From assembly GCF_006439015.1 (NCBI RefSeq), contig NZ_RCZG01000004.1, positions 564,910 through 628,909 of the forward strand: DNA of 64,000 bases, read 5' to 3'. The position numbers were made by a program, and so were the translations under genes. Origin of the DNA: Mycolicibacterium hodleri. GTDB lineage: Bacteria > Actinomycetota > Actinomycetes > Mycobacteriales > Mycobacteriaceae. Below are positions 52,393-61,470 of this stretch, piece by piece (the first letter of the stretch is position 1; each line of letters opens with the position of its first letter). The notes under the pieces are model-generated. The model saw nothing but the letters and a program-made list of their open reading frames with translations. It was not told the origin of the DNA and did not search any database.

Positions 52393-52479
52393 CGCAAAAG
52401 TCCGGCGATCGGTGGCCTCGCCGCCAGCTGAAATGGCAAAAGTGACAAACCTCTCCCGTGGTGGCTCCATACTCGAGAC

Positions 52480-52971
52480 ATGGTCTCGCTGATCGTCCAC
52501 GCCGTTCTCGGCGTCCTCGTCATCGTCTGGATCGTCCGCGCGAACGCCCGTGTCTTCGCCCGCCCCGCAGGCGGGCCGGCGTTCTCCACGCTGGAGACCG
52601 TCTACTACGTCATCGGCGTCGCCTCGATCGTGCTCGGCTATTACTTCAACCACCAGTTCGTCGACCAGTACGCCATCCCCGGCGGCAATCCGATCTGGGG
52701 CCCAGGCAGCTGGCAGCAGTTCATCGCGTTGGGCTACGCGAATCCTGCGGCGGCCTCGGCCAGCCAGGACTACACGATCATCAACGTCGTCCTGCTGCCG
52801 TTGTTCACCATCGTCGACGGACACCGGCGCGGCATCAGGCGGCCATGGCTGTTCTTCGTGGCGAGCCTCTTCACCAGCTGCGCGTTCGCCTACGCCTTCT
52901 ACTTCGCGGTCATCGAACGTCAGCATCGCCACCAGAAGGCGGCCGCGGCATTGGCCGCGATTCCCGCCTGA
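52480..52971 (+). CDS. DUF2834-type integral membrane protein
   Basis: A 163-residue protein with about four hydrophobic segments (HAVLGVLVIVWIV; TVYYVIGVASIVLGYYF; TIINVVLLPLFTIV; WLFFVASLFTSCAFAYAFYF). The segment DGHRRGIRRPWLFF before the last helix pair matches the conserved part of DUF2834 proteins. Function unknown. The ATG at 52480 lies 87 bases after lhr. Confidence 0.75.
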   Translation: MVSLIVHAVLGVLVIVWIVRANARVFARPAGGPAFSTLETVYYVIGVASIVLGYYFNHQFVDQYAIPGGNPIWGPGSWQQFIALGYANPAAASASQDYTIINVVLLPLFTIVDGHRRGIRRPWLFFVASLFTSCAFAYAFYFAVIERQHRHQKAAAALAAIPA

Positions 52972-53012
52972 GGGGAACACGGTTACATGGACCCACGTTG
53001 GCAAGGATCGTG

Positions 53013-53951
53013 ATGGACGAATTGATCACCACCCCGTTCGGATTCGACTCGACCGCCGCGGAGGTGATCGCTGGCGTCGACATGTCGGGTAGGCGTGCGG
53101 TCGTCACGGGGGCCTCGTCGGGTATCGGTATCGAGACCGCGCGTGCCCTCGCCGATGCCGGTGCCGAGGTGACGCTGGCCGTTCGCGACACCGCGGCCGG
53201 TGAAGGCGTGGCTGCCGACATCGGCGGGACCGTCGACGTGGCTTCCCTCGACCTGAGTGACCTTTACAGTGTCGATGCCTTCGTCGCCGCTTGGGACGGT
53301 CCGCTTCACATCCTGGTCAACAACGCCGGGGTGATGGCGATCCAAGAGCTGACCATGTCGGCCAGCGGCCACGAAATGCAGTTCGCCACGAATCATCTGG
53401 GTCACTTCGCACTGGCCGTCGGATTGCATGACGCACTTGCCGCGGCGGGCGGGGCTCGCATCGTCTCGGTCAGTTCCGGTGGGCACCTGCGCTCTCCCGT
53501 GGTGTTCGACGACATCGACTTCGCCTTTCGCGACTACGACCCGTTCGGCGCGTACGGCCAGTCGAAGACCGCCAACGTGCTCTTCGCGGTCGGGGCCACC
53601 CGGCGCTGGGCGGCCGACGGCATCGTCGCCAACGCACTGATGCCCGGCGGCATCGCCACTCCGTTGCAGCGCCACCTTCCGGCGGAGTACGCCGCACAGG
53701 CGTTGACGGCATTCCGGGCCGCGGGCACCGACTTCAAGACCGTCGAGCAGGGCGCGGCGACGTCGACCCTGCTGGCGGCCTCTCCGCTGCTGGACGGTGT
53801 CGGCGGTCGGTACTTCGAGAACTGCAACCAGGCCAGGGTGGTCGAACGGCGGGGCGGTCCGGGCCAGGGCGGCGTCGCGCCCTATGCGCTCGATCCGGCG
53901 AATGCCGAACGCCTGTGGGATCTCTCGTTGGAGCTGGTCGGCGACCATTAG
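53013..53951 (+). CDS. Short-chain dehydrogenase/reductase (retinol dehydrogenase-like)
   Basis: A 312-residue [54 protein letters not shown] and YGQSKTANVLF place it with the extended retinol-dehydrogenase/WW-oxidoreductase-like group. The ATG at 53013 follows AAGGATCGTG; the frame is open upstream into the DUF2834 gene but that part is not conserved. It is convergent with the glycosyltransferase gene and overlaps it by 4 bases at the stops. Confidence 0.88.
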   Translation: MDELITTPFGFDSTAAEVIAGVDMSGRRAVVTGASSGIGIETARALADAGAEVTLAVRDTAAGEGVAADIGGTVDVASLDLSDLYSVDAFVAAWDGPLHILVNNAGVMAIQELTMSASGHEMQFATNHLGHFALAVGLHDALAAAGGARIVSVSSGGHLRSPVVFDDIDFAFRDYDPFGAYGQSKTANVLFAVGATRRWAADGIVANALMPGGIATPLQRHLPAEYAAQALTAFRAAGTDFKTVEQGAATSTLLAASPLLDGVGGRYFENCNQARVVERRGGPGQGGVAPYALDPANAERLWDLSLELVGDH

Positions 53952-55048
53952 GCCGAGGGCATCGGGTGCGCCCGGTAGAACTCGACGTGACGTCTTGCCG
54001 CCGCCTCCCATGTCAGCGACGTCGCCAGGGCCCGGCCGGGCGCCGGATCCACGCCAGACTCCACGGCCTCCGCCATCAGCTGAGCGAATGCGGTCGGCGT
54101 CGACCCGTAACTGACCGTGTCGCCAAAGACCTCGCGCAGCACCGGCAGGTCCCGCGTGACGACGGGCCGCCCGGCTGCGAGTGCCTCCATCGCCGCCAGC
54201 CCGAAGCCCTCCTTCGTCGACGGAAAGGCGAAGACCGAGCACGAGGCGACCAGGCTCGGCAGTTCGTCGTCCTCGATCGCGCCGAGGATGAGCGGCTCAA
54301 CGCCCAGATCGGCGCACCTGCCGTCGAAGTCCGCACGGTAATCCCGGTAGTCGAACAGCGTCTCACCGCCGGCGATCACCAGCTTGACGTCGGAAAAACG
54401 TTGACGCAGAACGTGGTACGCCTCGACGAGATCGATGGTTCCCTTGCGGGGCTCGATGCCGCCGACCGCCAGGACATAACGTCCGAGCCGTCGCCGCCAC
54501 TCGCCACGTTGCACCGCGGCCACGCCGTCATCGGCCGCGGCATCGGTAAACCTTTGCGCTACAACGCCATTCGGTATGACGGTGGGCGAGAGCCCCCATC
54601 CCGCCCGCACCTCGGCAGCCACCGCGTCGGACACACAGATGCGCGCATACGGCTCGACGACGGCCTTCTCGTGGCACTCCGCCAGCACCGGTGTAGTGAA
54701 CTCGTCGAGGTGGTGAATCGTCCGGATGCAGAGGCCCACTGCGTTGGTGCTGATGCAGTCCTGCGCATGTACGACGTCGTAGTCGTCGGCATTGAACGCC
54801 TCCCGCAACAGGGCGATCGACCGCACGATCCGGTCCGTCACGGATTCCTCACCGCAGTCGGGAAAGTCGACGAGTCGCACCCCAACCCGTGGGTCGACCA
54901 CGCGGAAAAACCCCCGGTCGCCCTGACGCGCCAGCGACCAGACCGTGACGTCGACACCCAACGCCGCAAGTGCCTCCGCAAGATTGAGCGTGTGCACTAC
55001 GCCGCCGCGGGGTTTCGTGGAATAGGTGAGCAACGCGACGCGCACCAT
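53948..55048 (-). CDS. MSMEG_0565 family glycosyltransferase (Nit1C cluster)
   Basis: A 366-residue GT4-type glycosyltransferase. The N-terminal half has YSTKPRGGVVHTLNLAEAL. The C-terminal nucleotide-sugar domain has AVGGIEPRKGTIDLVEAY and SVFAFPSTKEGFGLAAMEAL with the conserved glutamate pair. Its place at the end of a Nit1C-type cluster identifies the family named after MSMEG_0565 of M. smegmatis. It would glycosylate the unknown Nit1C product. It shares one base with the upstream stop (TGATG). Confidence 0.9.
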   Translation of the reverse strand: MVRVALLTYSTKPRGGVVHTLNLAEALAALGVDVTVWSLARQGDRGFFRVVDPRVGVRLVDFPDCGEESVTDRIVRSIALLREAFNADDYDVVHAQDCISTNAVGLCIRTIHHLDEFTTPVLAECHEKAVVEPYARICVSDAVAAEVRAGWGLSPTVIPNGVVAQRFTDAAADDGVAAVQRGEWRRRLGRYVLAVGGIEPRKGTIDLVEAYHVLRQRFSDVKLVIAGGETLFDYRDYRADFDGRCADLGVEPLILGAIEDDELPSLVASCSVFAFPSTKEGFGLAAMEALAAGRPVVTRDLPVLREVFGDTVSYGSTPTAFAQLMAEAVESGVDPAPGRALATSLTWEAAARRHVEFYRAHPMPSA

Positions 55049-55920
55049 CAGCTCGCAGGATGAGCGCTTGCGCGAAGATCAGAGGGTCGGGTAGGGATGC
55101 CGTAGACGTCCACCCGACGTTCGGCGAGGTGGTTCAACACCTTTCGGGCACGGACGATCTCGGCGTCGACGTCGACGGTGACCTTGGCGAGTCCGCCCTT
55201 GGAACCGGTGTTGGCCAGCACGTCCCCGCCCGGACCGACCACCTTCGCCTGGCCGAGGAAACGCAGCGCACCCATCACACCCGTCTGATTCGACGACACG
55301 ACGACGACCTGGTTCTCGGCCGCGCGGGCGCAGTCGTAGAGATCGAACAGCCTGGACTGCCGGTCCGCGGGCAGCCGGGACGCCCGGTCGGTGACGCTCG
55401 CGGGCCACGCCGACAGCGCGGCGATGATCTGGGCGCCGTCGAGGGCCAGCGCCCTGGCCGACTCGGGGAAGGTCTTGTCGTAGTCGATCAGCATGCCCAG
55501 TCGACCGACCGGGGTGTCGAACGCCGCGAACGCGTCACCGGCGAGGTAAGCCAGCGACTCCCCCGCCGGCTGATGCACCTTGCGGTGATGTCCGAGGACG
55601 CCGTCCCCCGATACGCAGATCGCGGCGTTGTAGCGTCCCCCGAGCGCCTCTTCGGCGTACCCGACGCAAACGGTCATCGGACCCGCCGCGGCGATCACCG
55701 CCTCGATCTCCGGCCCGTCGGGGTCCAGCGCGGGTGGCCGATCGTTCGGATCGGGTGCGCGCAGATCACCGATGTACCCGCCCAGGCATGCATCGGGGAA
55801 GACCAGCAACTCCACGCCGTCACGGGCGGCCGCGTCGACGATGCCAACCACCTTGCTGACGCCACGGTCCAGGTCGCGGCCGAAGTGAGCCGCGACGGCA
55901 CCGATCGTGACGAGCCCCAA
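55048..55920 (-). CDS. Nitrilase-superfamily protein lacking the catalytic cysteine (Nit1C cluster)
   Basis: A 290-residue homologue of nitrilases, but two of the three catalytic residues are changed. The glutamate position is Asp43 (VFPDACLGGY), the lysine is kept (Lys114 in HHRKVHQP), and the nucleophilic cysteine is Asp146 (LIDYDKTFPE). The fold looks complete. It may be a non-catalytic partner of the true nitrilase encoded at 60044 or have a changed reaction. The reading upstream to 55986 overlaps the previous gene. A TTG at 55920, two bases after the upstream stop and behind GGGAGG, is the best start, since the first conserved Val is GTC and cannot initiate. Confidence 0.85.
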   Translation of the reverse strand: MGLVTIGAVAAHFGRDLDRGVSKVVGIVDAAARDGVELLVFPDACLGGYIGDLRAPDPNDRPPALDPDGPEIEAVIAAAGPMTVCVGYAEEALGGRYNAAICVSGDGVLGHHRKVHQPAGESLAYLAGDAFAAFDTPVGRLGMLIDYDKTFPESARALALDGAQIIAALSAWPASVTDRASRLPADRQSRLFDLYDCARAAENQVVVVSSNQTGVMGALRFLGQAKVVGPGGDVLANTGSKGGLAKVTVDVDAEIVRARKVLNHLAERRVDVYGIPTRPSDLRASAHPAS

Positions 55921-55922
55921 GG

Positions 55923-57368
55923 TCAGGCCCTCCCCAGACCCGTCACACCGGAGGCGACCGCGGTCGTCGTGACACCGTCGGGCCACCGCAGTCGGACACC
56001 GCGGTCGATGGTCAGCAGTCCACAGGAGCCGGTGACGACGCCGGGCGGCACCATCGGCGTCGGCGCTTCGGCATCATCGGCGGTGAGCATGGCGTAGCCG
56101 GGGAAGCACGTCAGCCAGGCGCCCATGTCGGCAGCCGCGGGGCGGGGAATGCGGGCCACGTCGAGTTCAGCGCCGGTCCCGCTGGCCTCGGCCAGCATTC
56201 CCACCGTCCCGACGACACCGGCCATGCTGACGTCCTTGGCCGCCCGCGGCGACATTCGCGCCACCAACGTGGACAGCTCGGCCAAATCGTCCGCACTGCG
56301 GCGACTACTCGAATCCCATTGTCGGCCATACTGACCCGGCCGCCAGTCGCCGATGAGATCGGCGGTCAGGCGCAGGGTGTCGCCCGCTGAACCGCCGCCG
56401 GCGCGGATCGGGCGCGGAGTCCTACCGAAGGCGGTCACCGCCAGCGACGCCGGTACCCCGAGTTGGGTATGACCGCCGAGAACCGGTACCCGCCACGCCT
56501 GCGATGCATTCGCAATGCCGCGGACGATTCGGGTCAGGAGTGATCGGGTGGGGGCACCGATGGCGTCCAGCAACCCGGTCGGCGCAGCGCCCATCGCCGT
56601 CAGGTCATTGACGTTGACCAGCACCGAACACCACCCCGCCCACTCCGGATCGCGTTCCACCATGGACGGGATGATTGCATCACACGCGGCCACCAGATCG
56701 CTGTCGGGGAGCGGGACGCCGTCATCCCCGACGAAGCCAGCAGGACCAAGCCCGCCGGGCACCAAGCGCAACGGCGCCAGCGCGTCGCCGAGAAACGACT
56801 TGGTGGCGTCCGCAAGACGCTGCGTCTGATGGAGGGGCCAGCGCATCAGTGCGTGCGGGTGCCCCGCCACCAGACAGTCGCCGTGGTGCTCCCAACCGAG
56901 GGAGTCGAACATTGCCCCGTACCGCCGCTGCACGGTCGCGTCGAAGCGCAGGACGCCCGCGGACTCGGCGTGCGCGCAGGCCGCGCGCACGAGGGCGGGG
57001 CCGACGCCGGACGAACGCGCCGCCGCGCCGGTGACCAGCCTGCTGCCCGTCCACCACCCGAGATCGGGCTCGCACCGCGGGGCAAGTCGCACCCCGCCGA
57101 GCACCGTTCCGTCGGCGGCCACCGCAACGAGGACCACGGTGCGCGGGTCGTCGTCGGCATCGTCTGCGTCGCTGCCGGCGAAGAGGTGCTGTTCGACGAC
57201 GAAAGCGTCGTGACGGAGCCTGAGGTAGGCCGCACTGTCCGCAGCAGTTTCCGCCCTGCGGATGAGGAACTCCGGCGCCGGCACGGCATGGGCCCGCACG
57301 CCCGCCAGGATGGACAACTCCTGACGGCGCCGATGCTGTTGCACGACCCCTGTTTTCGTCATCTCCAC
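55923..57368 (-). CDS. GNAT acetyltransferase fused to AIR-synthase-like protein (MSMEG_0567 type, Nit1C cluster)
   Basis: A 481-residue two-domain protein. Residues about 35-170 form a GNAT acetyltransferase (SAAYLRLRHDAFVVEQHLF, VLGGVRLAP, SSGVGPALVRAAC). Residues about 185-480 form a PurM/ThiL-like AIR synthase-related domain (SDLVAACDAIIPSM, LVNVNDLTAMGAAPTGLL, VPVLGGHTQLGVPASLAVTA) that normally uses ATP. The two are separate genes in Synechocystis (sll0786 and sll0787). The GTG at 57368 and ATG at 57362 are both possible starts. Confidence 0.88.
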   Translation of the reverse strand: MEMTKTGVVQQHRRRQELSILAGVRAHAVPAPEFLIRRAETAADSAAYLRLRHDAFVVEQHLFAGSDADDADDDPRTVVLVAVAADGTVLGGVRLAPRCEPDLGWWTGSRLVTGAAARSSGVGPALVRAACAHAESAGVLRFDATVQRRYGAMFDSLGWEHHGDCLVAGHPHALMRWPLHQTQRLADATKSFLGDALAPLRLVPGGLGPAGFVGDDGVPLPDSDLVAACDAIIPSMVERDPEWAGWCSVLVNVNDLTAMGAAPTGLLDAIGAPTRSLLTRIVRGIANASQAWRVPVLGGHTQLGVPASLAVTAFGRTPRPIRAGGGSAGDTLRLTADLIGDWRPGQYGRQWDSSSRRSADDLAELSTLVARMSPRAAKDVSMAGVVGTVGMLAEASGTGAELDVARIPRPAAADMGAWLTCFPGYAMLTADDAEAPTPMVPPGVVTGSCGLLTIDRGVRLRWPDGVTTTAVASGVTGLGRA

Positions 57369-57373
57369 GGTGA

Positions 57374-58429
57374 TCAGCCGCCCACACTCTGCAAGACGCC
57401 ACAGGCACCGCAGGCAGCGCAGCCCGCCTTCTGCGCGGCGCCGGCCATGCCGGCCAGCCGGAGCGCGCGTGCGATCTCACGCGACACCTCTTCGACGATG
57501 GTGCCATCGGGTGCGCACGCCCCGTCGACGTCGACCGCCAGCGTGCCGGGGTGCGGACGGAACGGCACCACGAAGGGGTACACCCCCAGCTCGATGAGGT
57601 CGACGGCACCTGCGATGAGTTCCTCGGGATCCTCCCCCAGCCCGACGAGGAGGTACGTCGAAACCTGATTGCGCCCGAATACCCGCACCGCCTCCCGCCA
57701 CGCCTCGCGATACTGCGACAGGGGCACCGTCGCCTTGCCTGGCATCCACCGGCGACGGACCTCGTCGTCGAGCGATTCGACGTGGATCCCGATCGCGTCC
57801 GCACCCGCGTCGCGCAATTCGGTCAGCACGGCCAGATCCGTCGGCGGCTCGCACTGCACCTGGATCGGCAATCCCGGCACCACGGCCTTGACAGCCCGCA
57901 CACAACGGGCCAGATGCCTGGCGCCGCGGTCGCTGCCGGCGGAGGTGCCGGTCGTCATCACCATCTGTTGGACGCCGTCGAGACGCACCGCCGCCTCGGC
58001 GACCTCGGCCAGTTCCCCCGGACGCTTCACCGCGGTGGTGGCGCCCGACCGCAGCGACTCCTCGATGGAGCAGAACCGGCAGCGTTCTTCGACGGCGTAC
58101 CGGACACACGTCTGAACGACCGTGGTGGCGAGTACGTTTCGACCGTGCAATCGGGCGATCTTGTCGTACGGCACTCCTTCCGCGGTCGCCAGATCGTAGA
58201 ACCTCGGCCGGTCGATCACCCCGACGTCCAGCCCGGAATCCTCGCCGTCGAGAAGCACCCGGCTTCCGTCGAAGACGAAGGGACTGTTGGGACTCAGCGG
58301 AATCGCGGCAGCGTGTCCATCGATCATCAGGTGGCCGTCCGCGCTGGGGCCGGCTCCGGCGGTACGACTGACGGGTGGTCGACCCCGGATGCCCAGCAGG
58401 GTGAGGTCGACACGTGTGGAGACGGACAT
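57374..58429 (-). CDS. Radical SAM protein, MSMEG_0568 family (Nit1C cluster)
   Basis: A 351-residue radical SAM enzyme. The 4Fe-4S ligands appear as Cys108, Cys117 and Cys120 (TCVRYAVEERCRFCSIEE), a Cx8Cx2C spacing in place of the usual Cx3Cx2C. The rest of the barrel is clear (QMVMTTGTSAGSD, PIQVQCEPP, GIHVESLDDEVRRRWMPGK). Four further cysteines at the C-terminus (KAGCAACGACG) may bind another cluster. It probably carries out the key carbon or nitrogen rearrangement of the unknown Nit1C pathway. Confidence 0.9.
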   Translation of the reverse strand: MSVSTRVDLTLLGIRGRPPVSRTAGAGPSADGHLMIDGHAAAIPLSPNSPFVFDGSRVLLDGEDSGLDVGVIDRPRFYDLATAEGVPYDKIARLHGRNVLATTVVQTCVRYAVEERCRFCSIEESLRSGATTAVKRPGELAEVAEAAVRLDGVQQMVMTTGTSAGSDRGARHLARCVRAVKAVVPGLPIQVQCEPPTDLAVLTELRDAGADAIGIHVESLDDEVRRRWMPGKATVPLSQYREAWREAVRVFGRNQVSTYLLVGLGEDPEELIAGAVDLIELGVYPFVVPFRPHPGTLAVDVDGACAPDGTIVEEVSREIARALRLAGMAGAAQKAGCAACGACGVLQSVGG

Positions 58430-58438
58430 CGTTTTCTC

Positions 58439-59755
58439 CTAGCGAGCGACGGCGAGATGGTGATGAGCGCTTGCGCGAAGAGCAGAGGACTCCAGCGCGG
58501 ACTTCCGCTGATGCGCGTCGATGATGTTGTCCGCGAGGTATCTGGCGTCGCGGTCGACACCGAGGAACCTTCCGGACCCCCAGGTGTGCATCCACGGCAG
58601 ACCGACGAACTTCAGGCCCTCGACCTCGGTGACACCGCGGTTCTGCATGGGCCGCCCGCCGCCATCGAAGGCGCTCGCCTCGATCCACCGGTAATCGGGC
58701 CGATAGCCGATCGCCCAGACGATGCTGGTGATGCCCTCGGCGGCCAGGTCGAGTTCGGTGACCTCGGCATCGGGCTCCCACACTGTGCTGTAACGGGTTG
58801 CCGGCGGGACCGACCTCCCCAAACCCTCGCGCTCGATGAAGGCGTCGATGTCCGAGAGGATCGAGTTATAGACCGCGTCGGCCTTGTCGAGAGCGTGTCG
58901 CAATGACGGCTCGAAGGTCAGCCGCGCGTCCTTGCCGTCGCTCAGCGTGCCGTACAGCCGCATCCCCTCGACGGCAAACCGACGCAGGTCGATGTCGCGG
59001 CCACCGTCGCGGCCGGTGACGTAGTGATTGGTCTTCTCGATGGCCGCCTTGCCGCCTGGATACTCCGGGGCCGCCTTGTCGTAGAGGCCCATGTCGGCGA
59101 GCCACGTCATGCAGTCGCGGCCGCGGTAGAACCGCGCGACCCTCGGTGCGCTGCCGACCGCGAGGTGGACCTGACGGCCCTCTAGGTGCAGGTCCTCGGC
59201 GATCTGAGCACCCGACTGGCCGGTACCGACGACCAAGACCGCGCCCTCGGGGAGCTGATCGGCGTTGCGGTACTGCTCGGAATGGATCTGGGTGATCGAG
59301 CCGTCCAGCGATGCCGCGAACGCGGGGAGAACGGGGATGGGATATCCGCCGGTGGCGACGACGGCGTGCTCGCAGGTCAGCACTTCCTCACCCGTCGCGG
59401 TGGCAAGGGTCAATTCGAAACCGCCTGCGGCAAGGGGACGCAACGTGCTGACGCGGGTGTGGTTGCGCAGCGGTGGCGTGAAGGTCTGCAACCATCCCGC
59501 GAGCCACTGCACGACCTCGTCGCGGGTCATGAAGCCGTCGGGATCCTCGCCGTCGTAGGCGTAGCCCGGCAGTCGGCAGTGCCAGTTGGGCGTCACCAGG
59601 GTGAAGTTGTCCCACCGGGTGTCCGCCCAGGCGTGCACCGGGGTCTGTGCTTCCAGGACGACGTGCTCCACGCCCGCCCGACCCAGATACCAGCTCACCG
59701 ACAGGCCGGCCTGACCGCCGCCGACTACGGCGACGGGAACGTGTCCAGCGGTCAT
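58439..59755 (-). CDS. Flavin-dependent oxidoreductase, MSMEG_0569 family (Nit1C cluster)
   Basis: A 438-residue flavoprotein. It has an N-terminal FAD motif VAVVGGGQAGLSVSWYLGRAG, a NADPH motif VLVVGTGQSGAQIAEDL near residue 185 and a C-terminal GLPWMHTWGSGRFLGVDRDA. It resembles flavin monooxygenases and may form hydroxylamine or N-oxide groups (inference). The start ATG at 59755 overlaps the upstream MSMEG_0570-like stop by 4 bases; the longer frame to 60025 was rejected. Confidence 0.9.
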   Translation of the reverse strand: MTAGHVPVAVVGGGQAGLSVSWYLGRAGVEHVVLEAQTPVHAWADTRWDNFTLVTPNWHCRLPGYAYDGEDPDGFMTRDEVVQWLAGWLQTFTPPLRNHTRVSTLRPLAAGGFELTLATATGEEVLTCEHAVVATGGYPIPVLPAFAASLDGSITQIHSEQYRNADQLPEGAVLVVGTGQSGAQIAEDLHLEGRQVHLAVGSAPRVARFYRGRDCMTWLADMGLYDKAAPEYPGGKAAIEKTNHYVTGRDGGRDIDLRRFAVEGMRLYGTLSDGKDARLTFEPSLRHALDKADAVYNSILSDIDAFIEREGLGRSVPPATRYSTVWEPDAEVTELDLAAEGITSIVWAIGYRPDYRWIEASAFDGGGRPMQNRGVTEVEGLKFVGLPWMHTWGSGRFLGVDRDARYLADNIIDAHQRKSALESSALRASAHHHLAVAR

Positions 59756-60051
59756 GACGTCTTCTCCAGTCCGGGTTGCATCGCGACGACACGGATGATC
59801 GCGTCGCGCGGGAATTCGATTGCCGTGGAGGTGATTTCCTCCCTGGTCCAGGCGGCCGAGCTGCAGGCGAAGCCGAACTTGGCGCGTACGCGTTCGCTGC
59901 CCTCGTTCAGCGCCGTGGTGGAACGGTCGAGGAACTCCGCGACCGTGTAGTCCGATCCAGAGAGCAGGTAGTCGTGCATCACCAGGCTCGGCGAGTAGCA
60001 GCGCTGGACCCGGCCGTCGGGCCACTGCACGTCGAACGTCATCTCAGGCAC
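59752..60051 (-). CDS. MSMEG_0570 family nitrogen starvation response protein (Nit1C cluster)
   Basis: A small protein of about 99 residues: MTFDVQWPDGRVQRCYSPSL, then DYTVAEFLDRSTTALNEGS and a terminal AIRVV strand. Family members occur only in Nit1C-type clusters and their function is unknown. Three starts are possible. GTG at 60051 gives the conserved PEMTFDVQWPDG beginning and a short overlap with the nitrilase stop. ATG at 60063 and 60042 are alternatives. Confidence 0.85.
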   Translation of the reverse strand: MPEMTFDVQWPDGRVQRCYSPSLVMHDYLLSGSDYTVAEFLDRSTTALNEGSERVRAKFGFACSSAAWTREEITSTAIEFPRDAIIRVVAMQPGLEKTS

Positions 60052-60937
60052 GGGCCAATTCATTCCATCGGCTGGCACCGTCGACGTCCGTCACGGGACC
60101 GTAGACGTCGGGCCTGCGGTCGCGCAGGTGGAACATGCCCGCGCGCATGGCGCGGAACGTGCCGTCGACGTCGACGTCTGCCACGGCCATTCCACTGCCG
60201 AGAAGCGTTGTGGCCAAGGTGTTCCCACCGGGATCGACCACCTTGGCATTGCCGACGTAGCGTAGCGAGCCGAACGTGCCGCTTTGATTGGACGCTATCC
60301 AGAACACCTGATTGTCGAGTGCTCTGGCGGCATCGAACAGGTTGAACCGGTACGTCCACCGGTCGTCCTGAAGATTCTCCGCGGTAGCGGTGCGCGCGGC
60401 GGGCCACGCCGACAGGCTGGCGATGATCTGCGCACCCTTGAGCGCCATGATGCGTGCCGCCTCGGGAAAAGCCTTGTCGTAACAGATCTGCAGACCCACC
60501 CGGCCGGCTGGCGTGTCGAACACGTCGTAACGCGAGCCCGCCGAATAGGACATGCCCTCACCCAAGGGTTGGTGAACCTTGCGGTATGTGCCATAGATCC
60601 GATTGCCGTCGAGGACGGCGGCGGCGTTGTAGCGAGTCCCGCCGTCCTCGTCCAATTCACAGAACCCGATGGCGATCACCAGATCGCCGACGATGCTTTG
60701 CACCCTGGCGATCTCGGGGCCATCGATGCGAATCGCGGGCGGCAGCGAGGTGGACGTGGTCTTGACCGTGTCGCCATGGTTGCCCAGCGACGAGAGGTAG
60801 CCACCGATCGCGGCTTCGGGCAGGACCATGAAGTCGACCCCCTCGTCGCGGGCCTGCCGCGCCAGCGACTCGATCAGCGCATAGTTCTGTTCGAGGTCAC
60901 GCGTGAAGTTGGCTGCGACCGCAGCGAGCTTCGTCAT
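60044..60937 (-). CDS. Nitrilase, Nit6803 family (Nit1C cluster)
   Basis: A 297-residue nitrilase with all three catalytic residues: Glu41 (VLPEAAIGGY), Lys120 (TYRKVHQPLGEG) and Cys152 (QICYDKAFPEAA). It belongs to the Nit6803 type (Synechocystis sll0784) that hydrolyses nitriles and is the defining gene of Nit1C clusters, reported to be needed for cyanide assimilation in a Pseudomonas. Gap to the upstream gene is 11 bases. It is homologous to the cysteine-less protein encoded at 55048-55920. Confidence 0.93.
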   Translation of the reverse strand: MTKLAAVAANFTRDLEQNYALIESLARQARDEGVDFMVLPEAAIGGYLSSLGNHGDTVKTTSTSLPPAIRIDGPEIARVQSIVGDLVIAIGFCELDEDGGTRYNAAAVLDGNRIYGTYRKVHQPLGEGMSYSAGSRYDVFDTPAGRVGLQICYDKAFPEAARIMALKGAQIIASLSAWPAARTATAENLQDDRWTYRFNLFDAARALDNQVFWIASNQSGTFGSLRYVGNAKVVDPGGNTLATTLLGSGMAVADVDVDGTFRAMRAGMFHLRDRRPDVYGPVTDVDGASRWNELARA

Positions 60938-60948
60938 CGTGGATCGGC

Positions 60949-61470
60949 CTAGACCATGTAGGTGGAGTTGATGATCGCGCCCTTGCGCGCGTAATGGATG
61001 AGCGCGTCCTGCACGTCCAGCGGATGAGCCGGGATGACGCCCTCGATCAGATCCTCTTCACGTCCTCCATGCAGCGCCAACCCGAACCGGCAGCAGAACA
61101 CCGTGCCACCCTCGGAGATGAAGGTGCCGAGCGAGTCATTGATGTTCTGCTCACCGGGGAAGCCGGAGTCACCGGTCTTGGGGAACCCCCGGGTGGCCAG
61201 GCAGTTGATGGCGCCGGGACCGTAGAAATAGATCGCCGACTCGAAACCCTTGCGCAGCGCCCTGGTGGCCTGAAGGACGGCGACGAAGCTGACCGACGAC
61301 TCGTGGGCGATCCCGTGCACCAGCGTGAAGTAGCTCTCGCCATCCTCGGCCTGGTAGTCGGGGAAGATCTTCGTGCCGCCATAGATGTTGGAGCCCTTGG
61401 GCAGTGACGGATGCGGGATCTCGGCGAGCGAGGTCTTGATGTTCTCGGTGATGGAATCGTCGAACGACAT
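60949..61470 (-). CDS. MSMEG_0572/Sll0783 family nitrogen starvation response protein (Nit1C cluster)
   Basis: A 173-residue DsrE-like protein and the first gene of the Nit1C operon: [54 protein letters not shown]. Sll0783 is strongly induced by nitrogen starvation in Synechocystis; its reaction is unknown. The operon promoter must lie in the 190 bases between this gene and nei2. I looked for a GlnR-type site there and found none that convinced me. Confidence 0.9.
   Translation of the reverse strand: MSFDDSITENIKTSLAEIPHPSLPKGSNIYGGTKIFPDYQAEDGESYFTLVHGIAHESSVSFVAVLQATRALRKGFESAIYFYGPGAINCLATRGFPKTGDSGFPGEQNINDSLGTFISEGGTVFCCRFGLALHGGREEDLIEGVIPAHPLDVQDALIHYARKGAIINSTYMV

Noticed and set aside
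57551..58906. 451-residue plus-strand open frame opposite the radical SAM gene
   Set aside because: Antisense of two clear Nit1C genes; no domain and Arg/Gly/His-rich composition.
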